41,136 nt of DNA from NCBI GenBank assembly GCA_021816925.1, contig JAKAWQ010000034.1, positions 1 through 41,136 on the forward strand, written 5' to 3'. Under the pieces are notes generated by a model, which made no database searches, was not told the DNA's origin, and worked only from the letters and a program-made list of their open reading frames with translations. Source of the DNA: Pseudomonadota bacterium. Its GTDB lineage: Bacteria > Pseudomonadota > Alphaproteobacteria > Acetobacterales > Acetobacteraceae. Positions 34,545-41,136 of the stretch are shown here, piece after piece; positions within the stretch are counted from its first letter, which is position 1, and each line of letters opens with the position of its first letter. The translations under genes and the position numbers were made by a program.

Positions 34545-34623
34545 GCCGGCTGCGCGTCGTGAATCGCGTCCCCTTCCGCCCGAGAAGTCAGGTGGCGAGC
34601 CACTGGCCGAGCTTTGAAAAGCG

Positions 34624-34797
34624 GCGGCGATGCTGGCGCTTGGCTACACGCTTACCTTTCTCGTCCCCTATCTCGGCGGAGCGATCTGGGACGCGACTCA
34701 CCTGACCGTTTCGGCCCTGCTGCCCGGCGCGGCCGGTGCACTCATTGTGATTGCCGGTGCCGCTCTGATCGACCTCCGTCCCCGTGCCGTGCACTGA
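34624..34797 (+). pseudogene. C-terminal fragment of the CynX-like MFS gene
   Basis: The last 57 codons of the transporter at 28335-29507, identical in sequence and ending at the same stop. No start codon or upstream part is present, so it is a dead fragment created with the repeat. Confidence 0.85.
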
Positions 34798-34838
34798 GGC
34801 TCCGGCGATGCGCACGCGAAGAAAGTTCCGAGCGCGAT

Positions 34839-35149
34839 TCAGTCGGTTGTTTCGTTGAACTGAAGCACCGGCTGCACGCTCGTGAAGTGTGGCACGTCGC
34901 CGAGGATTTCGGGGCCGTGCGTGCCGACCGCCCGTTCGAACTCGGCTCTGCTTCCGAAGTCGAGAAGGGCGATCATCTGATAGGGCGGCGGGCCGCCGCC
35001 CGGAGCGCCGACGGCGCGCACACCCTGACCTCTTTAAGGCCCATCGGCGCCCAGCGCTCGCGCACCAGCGGGATGTGTTTTTGAGCGTAATAGACGTGAT
35101 CGAACTTCGATCCGCTTTCATTCGGATAAAGCACGGTGACGACGAACAC
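34839..35149 (-). pseudogene. EthD-family gene, frameshifted (copy B)
   Basis: Same as the copy at 29549-29859, including the frameshift at about 35025-35040. The shared lesion shows the gene was broken before duplication, or that both copies were equalised afterwards. Confidence 0.78.
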
Positions 35150-35335
35150 GCGCGTTTCCCTCCCCTTGCCGGGCCCGTGCCGGTGCGGGCCATTGCGGCG
35201 TATGCTACGGAAGCCGGGTCGGGGCAGGCAATCCCTGGAGCTGCCGCCGGATCGCCCGCCGGGCGAGGCTCAGGGCCGCGGGCGGGACGGGTGCTCCCTC
35301 TTCCCGGCCCGCTCGGATTGGGAGAAGGTTTCCGC

Positions 35336-35878
35336 ATGGATTGCCTTGGTCCCGCCGATGTCGTCGCTTTCTGGCGCGAAGTCGGCGCGGAGAAATGGTT
35401 CGCCAAGGACGCCGCGTTCGACGCGGCCTTTCGCGAGCGCTTCCTCGGCCTGCACATGGCGGTCGCTGCCCGCCGGCATGACGACTGGCTCGGCTCGGCC
35501 GCGGGTGCACTCGCGCTTATTCTCCTCACCGATCAGTTTCCCCGCAACGCCTTTCGCGGCACCGCGCACATGTATGCAACCGATCCGCTCGCTCGCCATC
35601 ATGCGCGGCAGGCGCTGGCCGCCGGGCATTGGGAGCCGCTCGCGCCGGAGCTCCGCCTCTTTCTCTGCCTGCCCTTCACCCATTCCGAGGATCTCGCCGA
35701 TCAGGATCTGTCGGTTGCGCTGCACGGCCGCCTCGGCCCGCCCTCGCTCGCGCATGCCGAACACCATCGCGACATCGTGTGCCGCTTCGGCCGCTTCCCC
35801 CATCGCAACGCGATGCTGGCGCGCGAGACCACCGCCGAGGAAGCCCTGTTTCTGGCAGAGGGCGGGTTTGCCGGATGA
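35336..35878 (+). CDS. DUF924 family protein (copy B)
   Basis: 180-aa product identical to that of 30046-30588. This copy is followed after 47 bp by the SDR gene, which has its own strong ribosome site (GGAGGAG), so this is probably the original location. Confidence 0.9.
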   Translation: MDCLGPADVVAFWREVGAEKWFAKDAAFDAAFRERFLGLHMAVAARRHDDWLGSAAGALALILLTDQFPRNAFRGTAHMYATDPLARHHARQALAAGHWEPLAPELRLFLCLPFTHSEDLADQDLSVALHGRLGPPSLAHAEHHRDIVCRFGRFPHRNAMLARETTAEEALFLAEGGFAG

Positions 35879-35925
35879 CGTTGGCTGTCCGCATGCCCGG
35901 CGCGCCGGAACGCGGAGGAGATTCC

Positions 35926-36627
35926 ATGACTCACATCCCCTATCACACCGCGCTCATCGTCGGTGCGGGCTCGGGCATCAGCGCGGCGGTGGCGCGCGCA
36001 CTCGCTGCGGCGGGGCTTGCGGTGGGGCTTGCCGCGCGCAACGTCGCGAAGCTTGGCCCACTCGCCGAGGAGACGGGGGCAGCGGTCTTCGCGGCTGACG
36101 TCGCAATCCCGGAAGCCGTGGCGGCGCTTTTTGTCGCCGCCGAAGCCCGGTTCGGCCTGCCCGACCTCGTTCTCTACAATGCCTCCGGGCGTGTGCGGGG
36201 TCCGCTTGCCGAACTCGATCCCGAGGCGGTGCGGGAGGCGCTCGCCGTCACCGCTTTCGGCGGCTTTCTGGTTGCCCGCGAGGCCGCGCGGCGGATGGTG
36301 CAGGCAGGGCGCGGCGCGATCCTCTTCACCGGTGCGAGCGCGAGCGTGAAGGGCTTTGCCCGCTCCGCCGCGTTCGCGATGGGGAAATTCGCTCTGCGCG
36401 GGCTGGCGGAGAGTGCGGCGCGCGAGCTCGGGCCCAAGGGCATCCACGTCGCCCATTTCGTCATCGACGGCGCGGTGCGCAGCGCGGCTCGCCCCGACCC
36501 GCCGGAGCGTCCGGATAGCACGCTCGACCCGGCAGCGATCGCCGAGACCTACCTCGCCGTGCTGGCCCAACCGCCTTCCGCGTGGTCGTTCGCGGTCGAG
36601 CTTCGTCCTGCCGTCGAGCCGTTCTGA
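35926..36627 (+). CDS. short-chain dehydrogenase/reductase with Phe at the Tyr position
   Basis: 233-aa SDR-fold protein. The nucleotide-binding motif VGAGSGIS is at 12-19, LYNASG near 85-90 and the Ser motif TGASAS near 137-142. The catalytic YxxxK reads Phe150-x-x-x-Lys154 (AAFAMGKFAL), so the proton-donating Tyr is missing. The stretch GPKGIHVAHFVIDG marks a subfamily in which this change may be usual. It could be a divergent oxidoreductase or a non-redox SDR. ATG 35926 follows GGAGGAG by 6 nt. The stop overlaps an ATG of the methyltransferase frame. Confidence 0.87.
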   Translation: MTHIPYHTALIVGAGSGISAAVARALAAAGLAVGLAARNVAKLGPLAEETGAAVFAADVAIPEAVAALFVAAEARFGLPDLVLYNASGRVRGPLAELDPEAVREALAVTAFGGFLVAREAARRMVQAGRGAILFTGASASVKGFARSAAFAMGKFALRGLAESAARELGPKGIHVAHFVIDGAVRSAARPDPPERPDSTLDPAAIAETYLAVLAQPPSAWSFAVELRPAVEPF

Positions 36628-36668
36628 TGCGCCGGCCACCGGACCCGCCGCCGCAGGAGGGCGGTGCG

Positions 36669-37391
36669 ATGCTCATCCCCCGCCGCCCTTCGCAGGAGCT
36701 TCCGGGCCTCGGGCCGGAAGCCTATGCGGCTTGGCGGGGCTCGGGGATCGGCCTCCTCACCGAGCGGCTCGAGCGACGCCTGATCCTCGAACTTCTGGGC
36801 GGGATGCGCGGGAAGAGCGTGCTCGAGATCGGCTGCGGCGATGGGGATCTCGCGCTCGATCTTGCGCGTCGCGGGGCGCGCGTGGTCGGCATCGACAGCT
36901 CCCCGCGGATGATCGCCGCGGCCCGCGCGCGTGCCGAGGCGGAGCGTGGCGAGGCAGAATTCCTGGTCGCGGCCGCGGCCGGACTCCCCTTTGCTTCGGC
37001 GCGGTTCGACCTCGTGGTTGCGGTCACCATCCTCTGCTTCGTCGCCGACGCGCGGCCGGTTTTCGCCGAGATCGCGCGCGTGCTCCGGCCGGGCGGCCGG
37101 CTCGTCATCGGAGAACTCGGCCGGTGGAACAGTTGGGCGGCGGTGCGGCGCGTGCGCGCCTGGAGCGGATCGGCACTCTGGCGGGGGGCGCGCTTCCGCA
37201 CCCCGGCAGAGCTTGCGGCGCTTGCCCGCGGGGCGGGCCTCGCTCCCGGTCCGGTTCGAGGCGCGATCTACTTTCCGCGCTGGCTCCCGGCGGGACGCCT
37301 GCTCGCGCCGCTCGACCACCGCCTCGGCCGGCTCACCCCCTTCGGCGCTGCGTTCCTCGCTCTTGCCGCAAGCCGCCCACCCGCTTCTTGA
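36669..37391 (+). CDS. class I SAM-dependent methyltransferase
   Basis: 240-aa methyltransferase of the Methyltransf_11/UbiE-like type. Motif I VLEIGCGDGDLALDLA, acidic motif VVGIDSSPRMI, motif after it FDLVVAVTILCFV, and VLRPGGRLVIGELGR. Substrate unknown, probably a small molecule. ATG 36669 is chosen for AGGAGG 8 nt upstream; an ATG at 36627 overlapping the SDR stop is the alternative and would add 14 residues. Forms a short operon with the SDR gene. Confidence 0.85.
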   Translation: MLIPRRPSQELPGLGPEAYAAWRGSGIGLLTERLERRLILELLGGMRGKSVLEIGCGDGDLALDLARRGARVVGIDSSPRMIAAARARAEAERGEAEFLVAAAAGLPFASARFDLVVAVTILCFVADARPVFAEIARVLRPGGRLVIGELGRWNSWAAVRRVRAWSGSALWRGARFRTPAELAALARGAGLAPGPVRGAIYFPRWLPAGRLLAPLDHRLGRLTPFGAAFLALAASRPPAS

Positions 37392-37506
37392 CCTCGATCA
37401 ATGCGCGGGCACGGGGCGGAGCGTCGGATGCGTGCGGCAAGGATCATGACGATAGAGAAACCATGATGATACAGAAACCGAGGGTGCAGGGCAGCGGCGA
37501 GGGCCG

Positions 37507-38469
37507 ATGAGCATGCGCCCGCTTTCCCTTTTCGGTCTGGAGCGGAGCCGGGAGCTTGCGCAACGTGTGGCCGCCCGGCTCGAGATCGCGCTCGCGCGCC
37601 ACGAAGAGCGGGAGTTCGAGGACGGCGAGCACAAGGCCCGTCCGCTCGATGATGTGCGCGGCCACGACGCGTATGTCCTGCACGGGCTCTACGGCGAGGA
37701 CGGTGCGAGCGGCAACGACAAGCTTTGCCGTCTGCTTTTCTTTTGCGGGGCGCTCAAGGATGCGGGTGCCCGGTGCGTCACCGCCGTCGTCCCCTATCTC
37801 TGCTATGCGCGGAAGGACCGGCGCACCAAACCGAGGGATCCGATCATCACCCGCTATGTTGCGGCGATGTTCGAGGCGCTTGGCATCGACCGGGTGATCG
37901 CCCTCGAAGTGCACAATCTTGCCGCCTTCGAGAACGCATTCCGCATCCCGACGGTACGCATCGAGGCGGCCCCGCTGTTCGCCCGCCATTTCGCCGGGCA
38001 ACTCCGGGGCGAGTCCGTGGTGGCAGTCTCGCCGGACGCGGGCGGTGCCAAGCGCGCCGAGCAGTTCCGCCGGGCGTTCGAGGAACTCGCGGCTGCCGCG
38101 GCAGGCAGCGCCTACATGGAGAAGTATCGCAGCAGCGGCGTCGTCAGCGGAGAAATCCTCGCCGGCGAGGTGGGTGGCCGGACGGCCGTCATCATCGACG
38201 ACCTGATCAGCACCGGCGGGACGTTGGTGCGTGCCGCCAAGGCCTGCCGGGCGGCCGGGGCGGCGCGGGTGTTTGCCGCTGCCGCGCACGGGCTCTTCAT
38301 CGGCGGGGCGGCAGAGCTGCTTGCCGAGCCTGCACTCGATGGCCTCGTCGTCACGGACACGGTGCCGCCGTTCCGTCTTGCGCCGGGGATCGCGCCGGGC
38401 CGCCTGGCCGTGCTCGATTCGAGCGAGGCGATCGCGGAGGCGATCCTTGCCTGCCACGGCGGCGGTTGA
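37507..38469 (+). CDS. prs: ribose-phosphate diphosphokinase (PRPP synthetase)
   Basis: 320-aa PRPP synthetase, making phosphoribosyl diphosphate from ribose 5-phosphate and ATP. Features: FEDGEHKARPLDDVRG (ribose-phosphate side), YARKDRRTKPRDP (flexible loop with Lys/Arg), SPDAGGAKRAEQF and the PRPP-binding VIIDDLISTGGTL. The usual DLH metal motif reads EVHN (ALEVHNLAAFENAF), so this is a divergent type, perhaps a second, non-housekeeping copy. About 115 bp separate it from the methyltransferase gene. Confidence 0.88.
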   Translation: MSMRPLSLFGLERSRELAQRVAARLEIALARHEEREFEDGEHKARPLDDVRGHDAYVLHGLYGEDGASGNDKLCRLLFFCGALKDAGARCVTAVVPYLCYARKDRRTKPRDPIITRYVAAMFEALGIDRVIALEVHNLAAFENAFRIPTVRIEAAPLFARHFAGQLRGESVVAVSPDAGGAKRAEQFRRAFEELAAAAAGSAYMEKYRSSGVVSGEILAGEVGGRTAVIIDDLISTGGTLVRAAKACRAAGAARVFAAAAHGLFIGGAAELLAEPALDGLVVTDTVPPFRLAPGIAPGRLAVLDSSEAIAEAILACHGGG

Positions 38470-38532
38470 GCCGGCGGGCGAAGAGAGAAAACCCGGGCGG
38501 GCGGCGCTTGATCGTTGCGGGGGCGCTCGCGA

Positions 38533-38991
38533 TTACCGGCGGCGCTTCAGAAACCCTGCGAAGGCCTTGAGTGTCGCCTCCGAGGCGTAGTGCTCCATCC
38601 CCTCGGCGTCCGCCTCCGCGGCTTCCGCCGGCACGCCGACGGCCACAAGCAGCGCGACCATCAACCGGTGCCGCGCCCTGACGCGCTCGGCGAGCGCCCG
38701 GCCGGCTTCCGTGAGGAAGATGCCGCGATAGGGCCGCGCCGTGACCAGGCCATCGCGTTTCAGCCGCGCGATGCTCTTGACGGCGGTCGGATGGGTTACG
38801 CCCAACCGCTTGGCCACCTCGATTGCCCGCGCTTCGCCGTGTGCCGCCAGCAGATCGGCAATCAGCTCGACATAGTCCTCGAGCACTGCCGCCGAACGCG
38901 CCGAACGAGCCTGGCCGAAGCGCAGGGCCTGCGTCGGCTCTTCCGGCATCTCGATCGCTGCCTGCTGCTGCCGGACCGGACTCCGCCCCAC
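38533..38991 (-). CDS. mntR: MntR-like manganese-responsive regulator
   Basis: 152-aa DtxR/MntR-family repressor. The winged helix (EDYVELIADLLAAHGEARAI, then RLGVTHPTAVKSIARLKRDG) is followed by the metal-binding dimerisation domain (LTEAGRALAERVRARHRL; AEGMEHYAS). The GTG at 38991 is chosen because AGGAGG lies 7 nt upstream on the minus strand; the open frame extends to a GTG at 39024 without such a site. Divergent from an Nramp-type transporter, which it very likely controls through the shared 218-bp spacer. Confidence 0.9.
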   Translation of the reverse strand: MGRSPVRQQQAAIEMPEEPTQALRFGQARSARSAAVLEDYVELIADLLAAHGEARAIEVAKRLGVTHPTAVKSIARLKRDGLVTARPYRGIFLTEAGRALAERVRARHRLMVALLVAVGVPAEAAEADAEGMEHYASEATLKAFAGFLKRRR

Positions 38992-39120
38992 GCGCGTTCC
39001 TCCTGGTTGCCCTCGATGCGGCACCGCCCGGACCGGCCCGTGGCGGCGCCCTCGTTCTTAGCAGCAAATCCACCTGCTGCGCCATCATGGAGTGAAGTGC
39101 TTCCTTTAAGCTTGCGACGC

Positions 39121-39190
39121 CTATACAATGCCTATTGACCTTATTATACCCAAGGCTACATCATGGCCAGAGAGGAGGCTGGAGCCTCCG
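39121..39190. promoter_or_regulatory. mntR / Nramp divergent promoter region
   Basis: A/T-rich island in GC-rich surroundings. TATAAT for leftward mntR transcription is at 39148-39143 (minus strand). TTGACC at 39135-39140 could be a rightward -35 box. Positions 39143-39162 (ATTATACCCAAGGCTACATC) match the E. coli MntR box at about 13 of 20 positions by eye. A perfect hairpin GGAGGC-TGGA-GCCTCC (39174-39189) lies in the transporter leader. Operator call tentative. Confidence 0.4.
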
Positions 39191-39209
39191 ACCGAGAGTT
39201 GCACCTCTG

Positions 39210-40595
39210 ATGAGCCAGGACGTTTCGGATCTCGGAGTCTTCCTCGGGCCCGCGGCGGCGGCGGCGGCGGCGGCGGAGCTTGTCACGCGCGAGGACGTGC
39301 TGCGCGCGCGCGACCGGCAGAGGGTTCTGCGAAGCCGCGCCGGCCGTCACCGGCTTCGCCTGCTCTGGCTGCTGCTCGGTCCCGGCGTGCTGGTCATGCT
39401 GGGCGAGAACGACGGCCCGAGCATGGTCTCCTACGCGACCACGGGTGCTACCTACGGGATCGGGTTCTTCGTTCCCTTCATCCTGCTCACCTTCCTGATG
39501 GCCTATCTTGTGCAGGAGATGACGGTCCGGCTTGGCGCGGCGACGCATCGCGGCCATGCCGAGCTGATCTTCCAGCGGTTCGGGCCGTTCTGGGGCTATT
39601 TCGCGATGGGCGATCTTGTTATCGGCAATCTGCTCACGCTGATGACCGAGTTCATCGCGATCCAGGTGGGGGGTCTCTATTTCGGGGTGCCTCAGCCTGT
39701 TTCGGTCGGCGGCGGCGTGCTGCTGGTCTCTCTTTCGCTTGCGCTCCGCCGCTATGCGACCTGGGAGCGCACGGCGATGGCGCTCGCCGCCTTCAATCTC
39801 CTGTTCGTTCCGGCGGCGCTCTTCGCGCATCCGGACGCGGCGCGCCTTGTGCACGCGCTTGCCTTCTGGAAGCCGCTGCCCGGCGGCGTCAACCCTGCTT
39901 TCGTCACCATGATCCTTGCCGATATCGGCGCGACGGTGACGCCCTGGATGATCTTTTTCCAGCAGAGCGCGGTCGTTGACAAAGGGCTCACGCGCGAGGA
40001 TGTGCGGGAGGGGCGGCTCGACACGGCGCTCGGCGCGATGCTGGCGGCGCTTGCCGCGATCGCGACGGTGGTTGCCGCGGCGCCGCTCTTCGGCGCACAT
40101 GTCGATGTGTCGGAGTTTGCGAGCGGCGCGGATTTCGCAAGCGCGCTCCGGCCCTTCCTCGGCCGCTTCGGCGCCACGCTGTTCGCTCTGGGCATCATGG
40201 AGGCGGGGCTGGTCGCGGCGATGACGATCTCCACGAGTTCCTCCTATGCGCTCGCCGAGGCCATCGCCGAACGGCACAGCATGAACCTCGATCTGGCGCA
40301 CGGGCGGTGGTTCTACGCCTCGGCGATCGGTTCGGCGCTGATTGCCGGGGCCGTCGTGCTGACGCCGGGCGCTCCGCTGCTGGCGATGACGCTCACCGTC
40401 AACGTGCTGGCAACGCTCCTCATGCCGCCGGCGCTGCTATTCCTGCTCCTGCTCGTGAACGATCGCGAGATCATGGGGGATCTTGCGAACCGGCGAGCCG
40501 CCAATCTCGCCGGCGGCACGATCGTCGTCGCGATCTCGCTCATCGGTGCGCTCTACGGGGTGATCACCATCTTTCCCGGCCTTCTTCCCGGATAG
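39210..40595 (+). CDS. Nramp-family divalent metal transporter, variant type
   Basis: 461-aa polytopic transporter with eleven or so membrane segments and the Nramp fold. TM1 reads GENDGPSMVSYATTGATYG (about 65-83) in place of the classic DPGN motif, and TM6 reads IGATVTPWMIFFQQS (about 239-253) in place of MPH. Both places form the metal site, so specificity may differ from MntH, but the neighbouring MntR points to manganese or a related ion. ATG 39210 fits the family; the longer frame starts inside the promoter. A small membrane protein gene follows after 16 bp. Confidence 0.87.
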   Translation: MSQDVSDLGVFLGPAAAAAAAAELVTREDVLRARDRQRVLRSRAGRHRLRLLWLLLGPGVLVMLGENDGPSMVSYATTGATYGIGFFVPFILLTFLMAYLVQEMTVRLGAATHRGHAELIFQRFGPFWGYFAMGDLVIGNLLTLMTEFIAIQVGGLYFGVPQPVSVGGGVLLVSLSLALRRYATWERTAMALAAFNLLFVPAALFAHPDAARLVHALAFWKPLPGGVNPAFVTMILADIGATVTPWMIFFQQSAVVDKGLTREDVREGRLDTALGAMLAALAAIATVVAAAPLFGAHVDVSEFASGADFASALRPFLGRFGATLFALGIMEAGLVAAMTISTSSSYALAEAIAERHSMNLDLAHGRWFYASAIGSALIAGAVVLTPGAPLLAMTLTVNVLATLLMPPALLFLLLLVNDREIMGDLANRRAANLAGGTIVVAISLIGALYGVITIFPGLLPG

Positions 40596-40611
40596 CGGGC
40601 ACGCGGTCCCG

Positions 40612-40809
40612 ATGACGAGCGAGCCCTCCGATCCCTCCCTCTTCGAGGCCCTCGAGCCAGGGCAACTCACCCTCTATTCCGAGCGGCCTTTGCCGCGCCG
40701 GCGCCTTGGGCGCGGCATGCTGGCACTTCTCGTGCTGCTTCGCGTTTATGTCCTGATCGCGATTCCGATCGTCGCCTACGCCTTCGTGCGTGCGCTGCTC
40801 GCGCACTGA
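40612..40809 (+). CDS. small single-span membrane protein
   Basis: 65-aa protein with a charged N-terminus (PLPRRRLGRG) and one C-terminal membrane helix (MLALLVLLRVYVLIAIPIVA). Very close behind the Nramp-like gene, so probably co-transcribed and perhaps a small partner of it. No family recognised. Confidence 0.68.
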   Translation: MTSEPSDPSLFEALEPGQLTLYSERPLPRRRLGRGMLALLVLLRVYVLIAIPIVAYAFVRALLAH

Positions 40810-40834
40810 TCCGGTGCCTCGGAAGCCGGTTGGG

Positions 40835-41136
40835 TCAAGGCGGCAGATGGAAGGCGTCGGCGAATGCCCGCGCGCCGGCCGGGGTGAAGGCGATGGCCCG
40901 CCCTTCGGTCCGATGTGCCCAGCGACGCCCGAGGATCTCTTTCAACAGCGCCGCGCCCAGCGCGCCGCCGAGATGGTTCTGCCGTTCGCTCCAGTCGAGG
41001 CAGCGGCGGCAGAGCGGGCGGCGGCCGTGCTCGAGCGCTGCGATGTCGATGCCGAGCCCGCCGAGCCGCGCGCGGCCGGCGGGCGTGACAAGGGGCTCGG
41101 CGTCGCCGCCGAGCCAGCCGGCACCGAACAGCGCCT
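40835..41136 (-). CDS. ArsR-type transcriptional regulator, 3' part only
   Basis: The minus strand is open from the window edge to a TGA at 40837-40835. It encodes the C-terminal half of a regulator with the typical stretch RRPLCRRCLDWSERQNHLGG and LGAALLKEILGRRWAHR, ending AFADAFHLPP. The CLDWSER region is characteristic of a proteobacterial ArsR/winged-helix subfamily. The N-terminal HTH is beyond the window. The frame has no start codon here because the gene is cut. Confidence 0.8.
   Translation of the reverse strand, partial: ALFGAGWLGGDAEPLVTPAGRARLGGLGIDIAALEHGRRPLCRRCLDWSERQNHLGGALGAALLKEILGRRWAHRTEGRAIAFTPAGARAFADAFHLPP

Larger units (their letters stand above)
34624..35899. repeat. 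1,276-bp direct repeat, copy B
   Basis: Appears identical to 29334-30609. With copy A it brackets 4,014 bp of other DNA. Copy B is next to the SDR gene, copy A next to the full MFS gene, so the ancestral order was probably MFS, EthD, DUF924, SDR. Confidence 0.92.

Noticed and set aside
1-41136. CRISPR array
   Set aside because: No series of regularly spaced repeats; the only tandem units are the 38-bp pair and short arm-like repeats.

Overview
The window is high-GC DNA (most third codon positions are G or C) with tightly packed genes. The gene types (MntR beside an Nramp-type transporter, DUF3108, OsmC-like, a DedA/PAP2/LssY fusion, an ArsR-type regulator) suggest an alphaproteobacterium, possibly from the Rhodospirillales/Acetobacterales. 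That placement is inference, because no rRNA or marker gene is present.

Region 1 (1-11655) is a five-gene co-directional defence operon: a DrmD-like SNF2 helicase with a C-terminal DUF3883 domain (5' end cut by the window), an AAA_21-type ATPase, a DUF4276 TOPRIM-like protein, a DUF1156 adenine-type DNA methyltransferase and a DUF499 P-loop ATPase. Genes 2-5 are joined by 2-bp gaps or 4-bp ATGA overlaps. The methyltransferase carries a remarkable in-frame insertion: a DUF559 nuclease-like domain bracketed by inverted palindromic repeats. Helicase, methylase and DUF499 ATPase resemble DISARM-related / DUF499-DUF1156 predicted antiphage systems. The ATPase-TOPRIM pair resembles split OLD/PARIS-like modules.

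Region 2 (11656-12808) is a degenerate junction with broken coding-like fragments and one small lipoprotein gene.

Region 3 (12809-23543) is a 10.7-kb integrative element in a tRNA-Val(CAC) gene. It has 48-bp identical att repeats, putative integrase arm sites at both ends, a tyrosine recombinase, an AlpA-like regulator, a TOPRIM primase, a D5/P4-type primase-helicase, a DEAD-type helicase, a VRR-NUC nuclease, and a 599-aa protein of unknown function followed by a 51-aa membrane protein. I see no capsid, portal, terminase or tail gene, so it looks like a phage satellite or a replication-type island rather than a full prophage.

Region 4 (23571-41136) is mostly chromosomal: an envelope group (DUF3108, PAP2 phosphatase, DedA-PAP2-LssY fusion), an OsmC-like protein, a CynX-like MFS transporter, a broken EthD gene and a DUF924 gene. 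A 1,276-bp direct repeat (29334-30609 and 34624-35899) brackets a 4-kb insert holding an IS1380-type transposase remnant, an ICL/PEP-mutase family enzyme, an HD-like protein and a sugar-type MFS transporter. Beyond it come an SDR, a SAM methyltransferase, a PRPP synthetase, divergent mntR and an Nramp-like transporter, a small membrane protein and the 3' part of an ArsR-type regulator.
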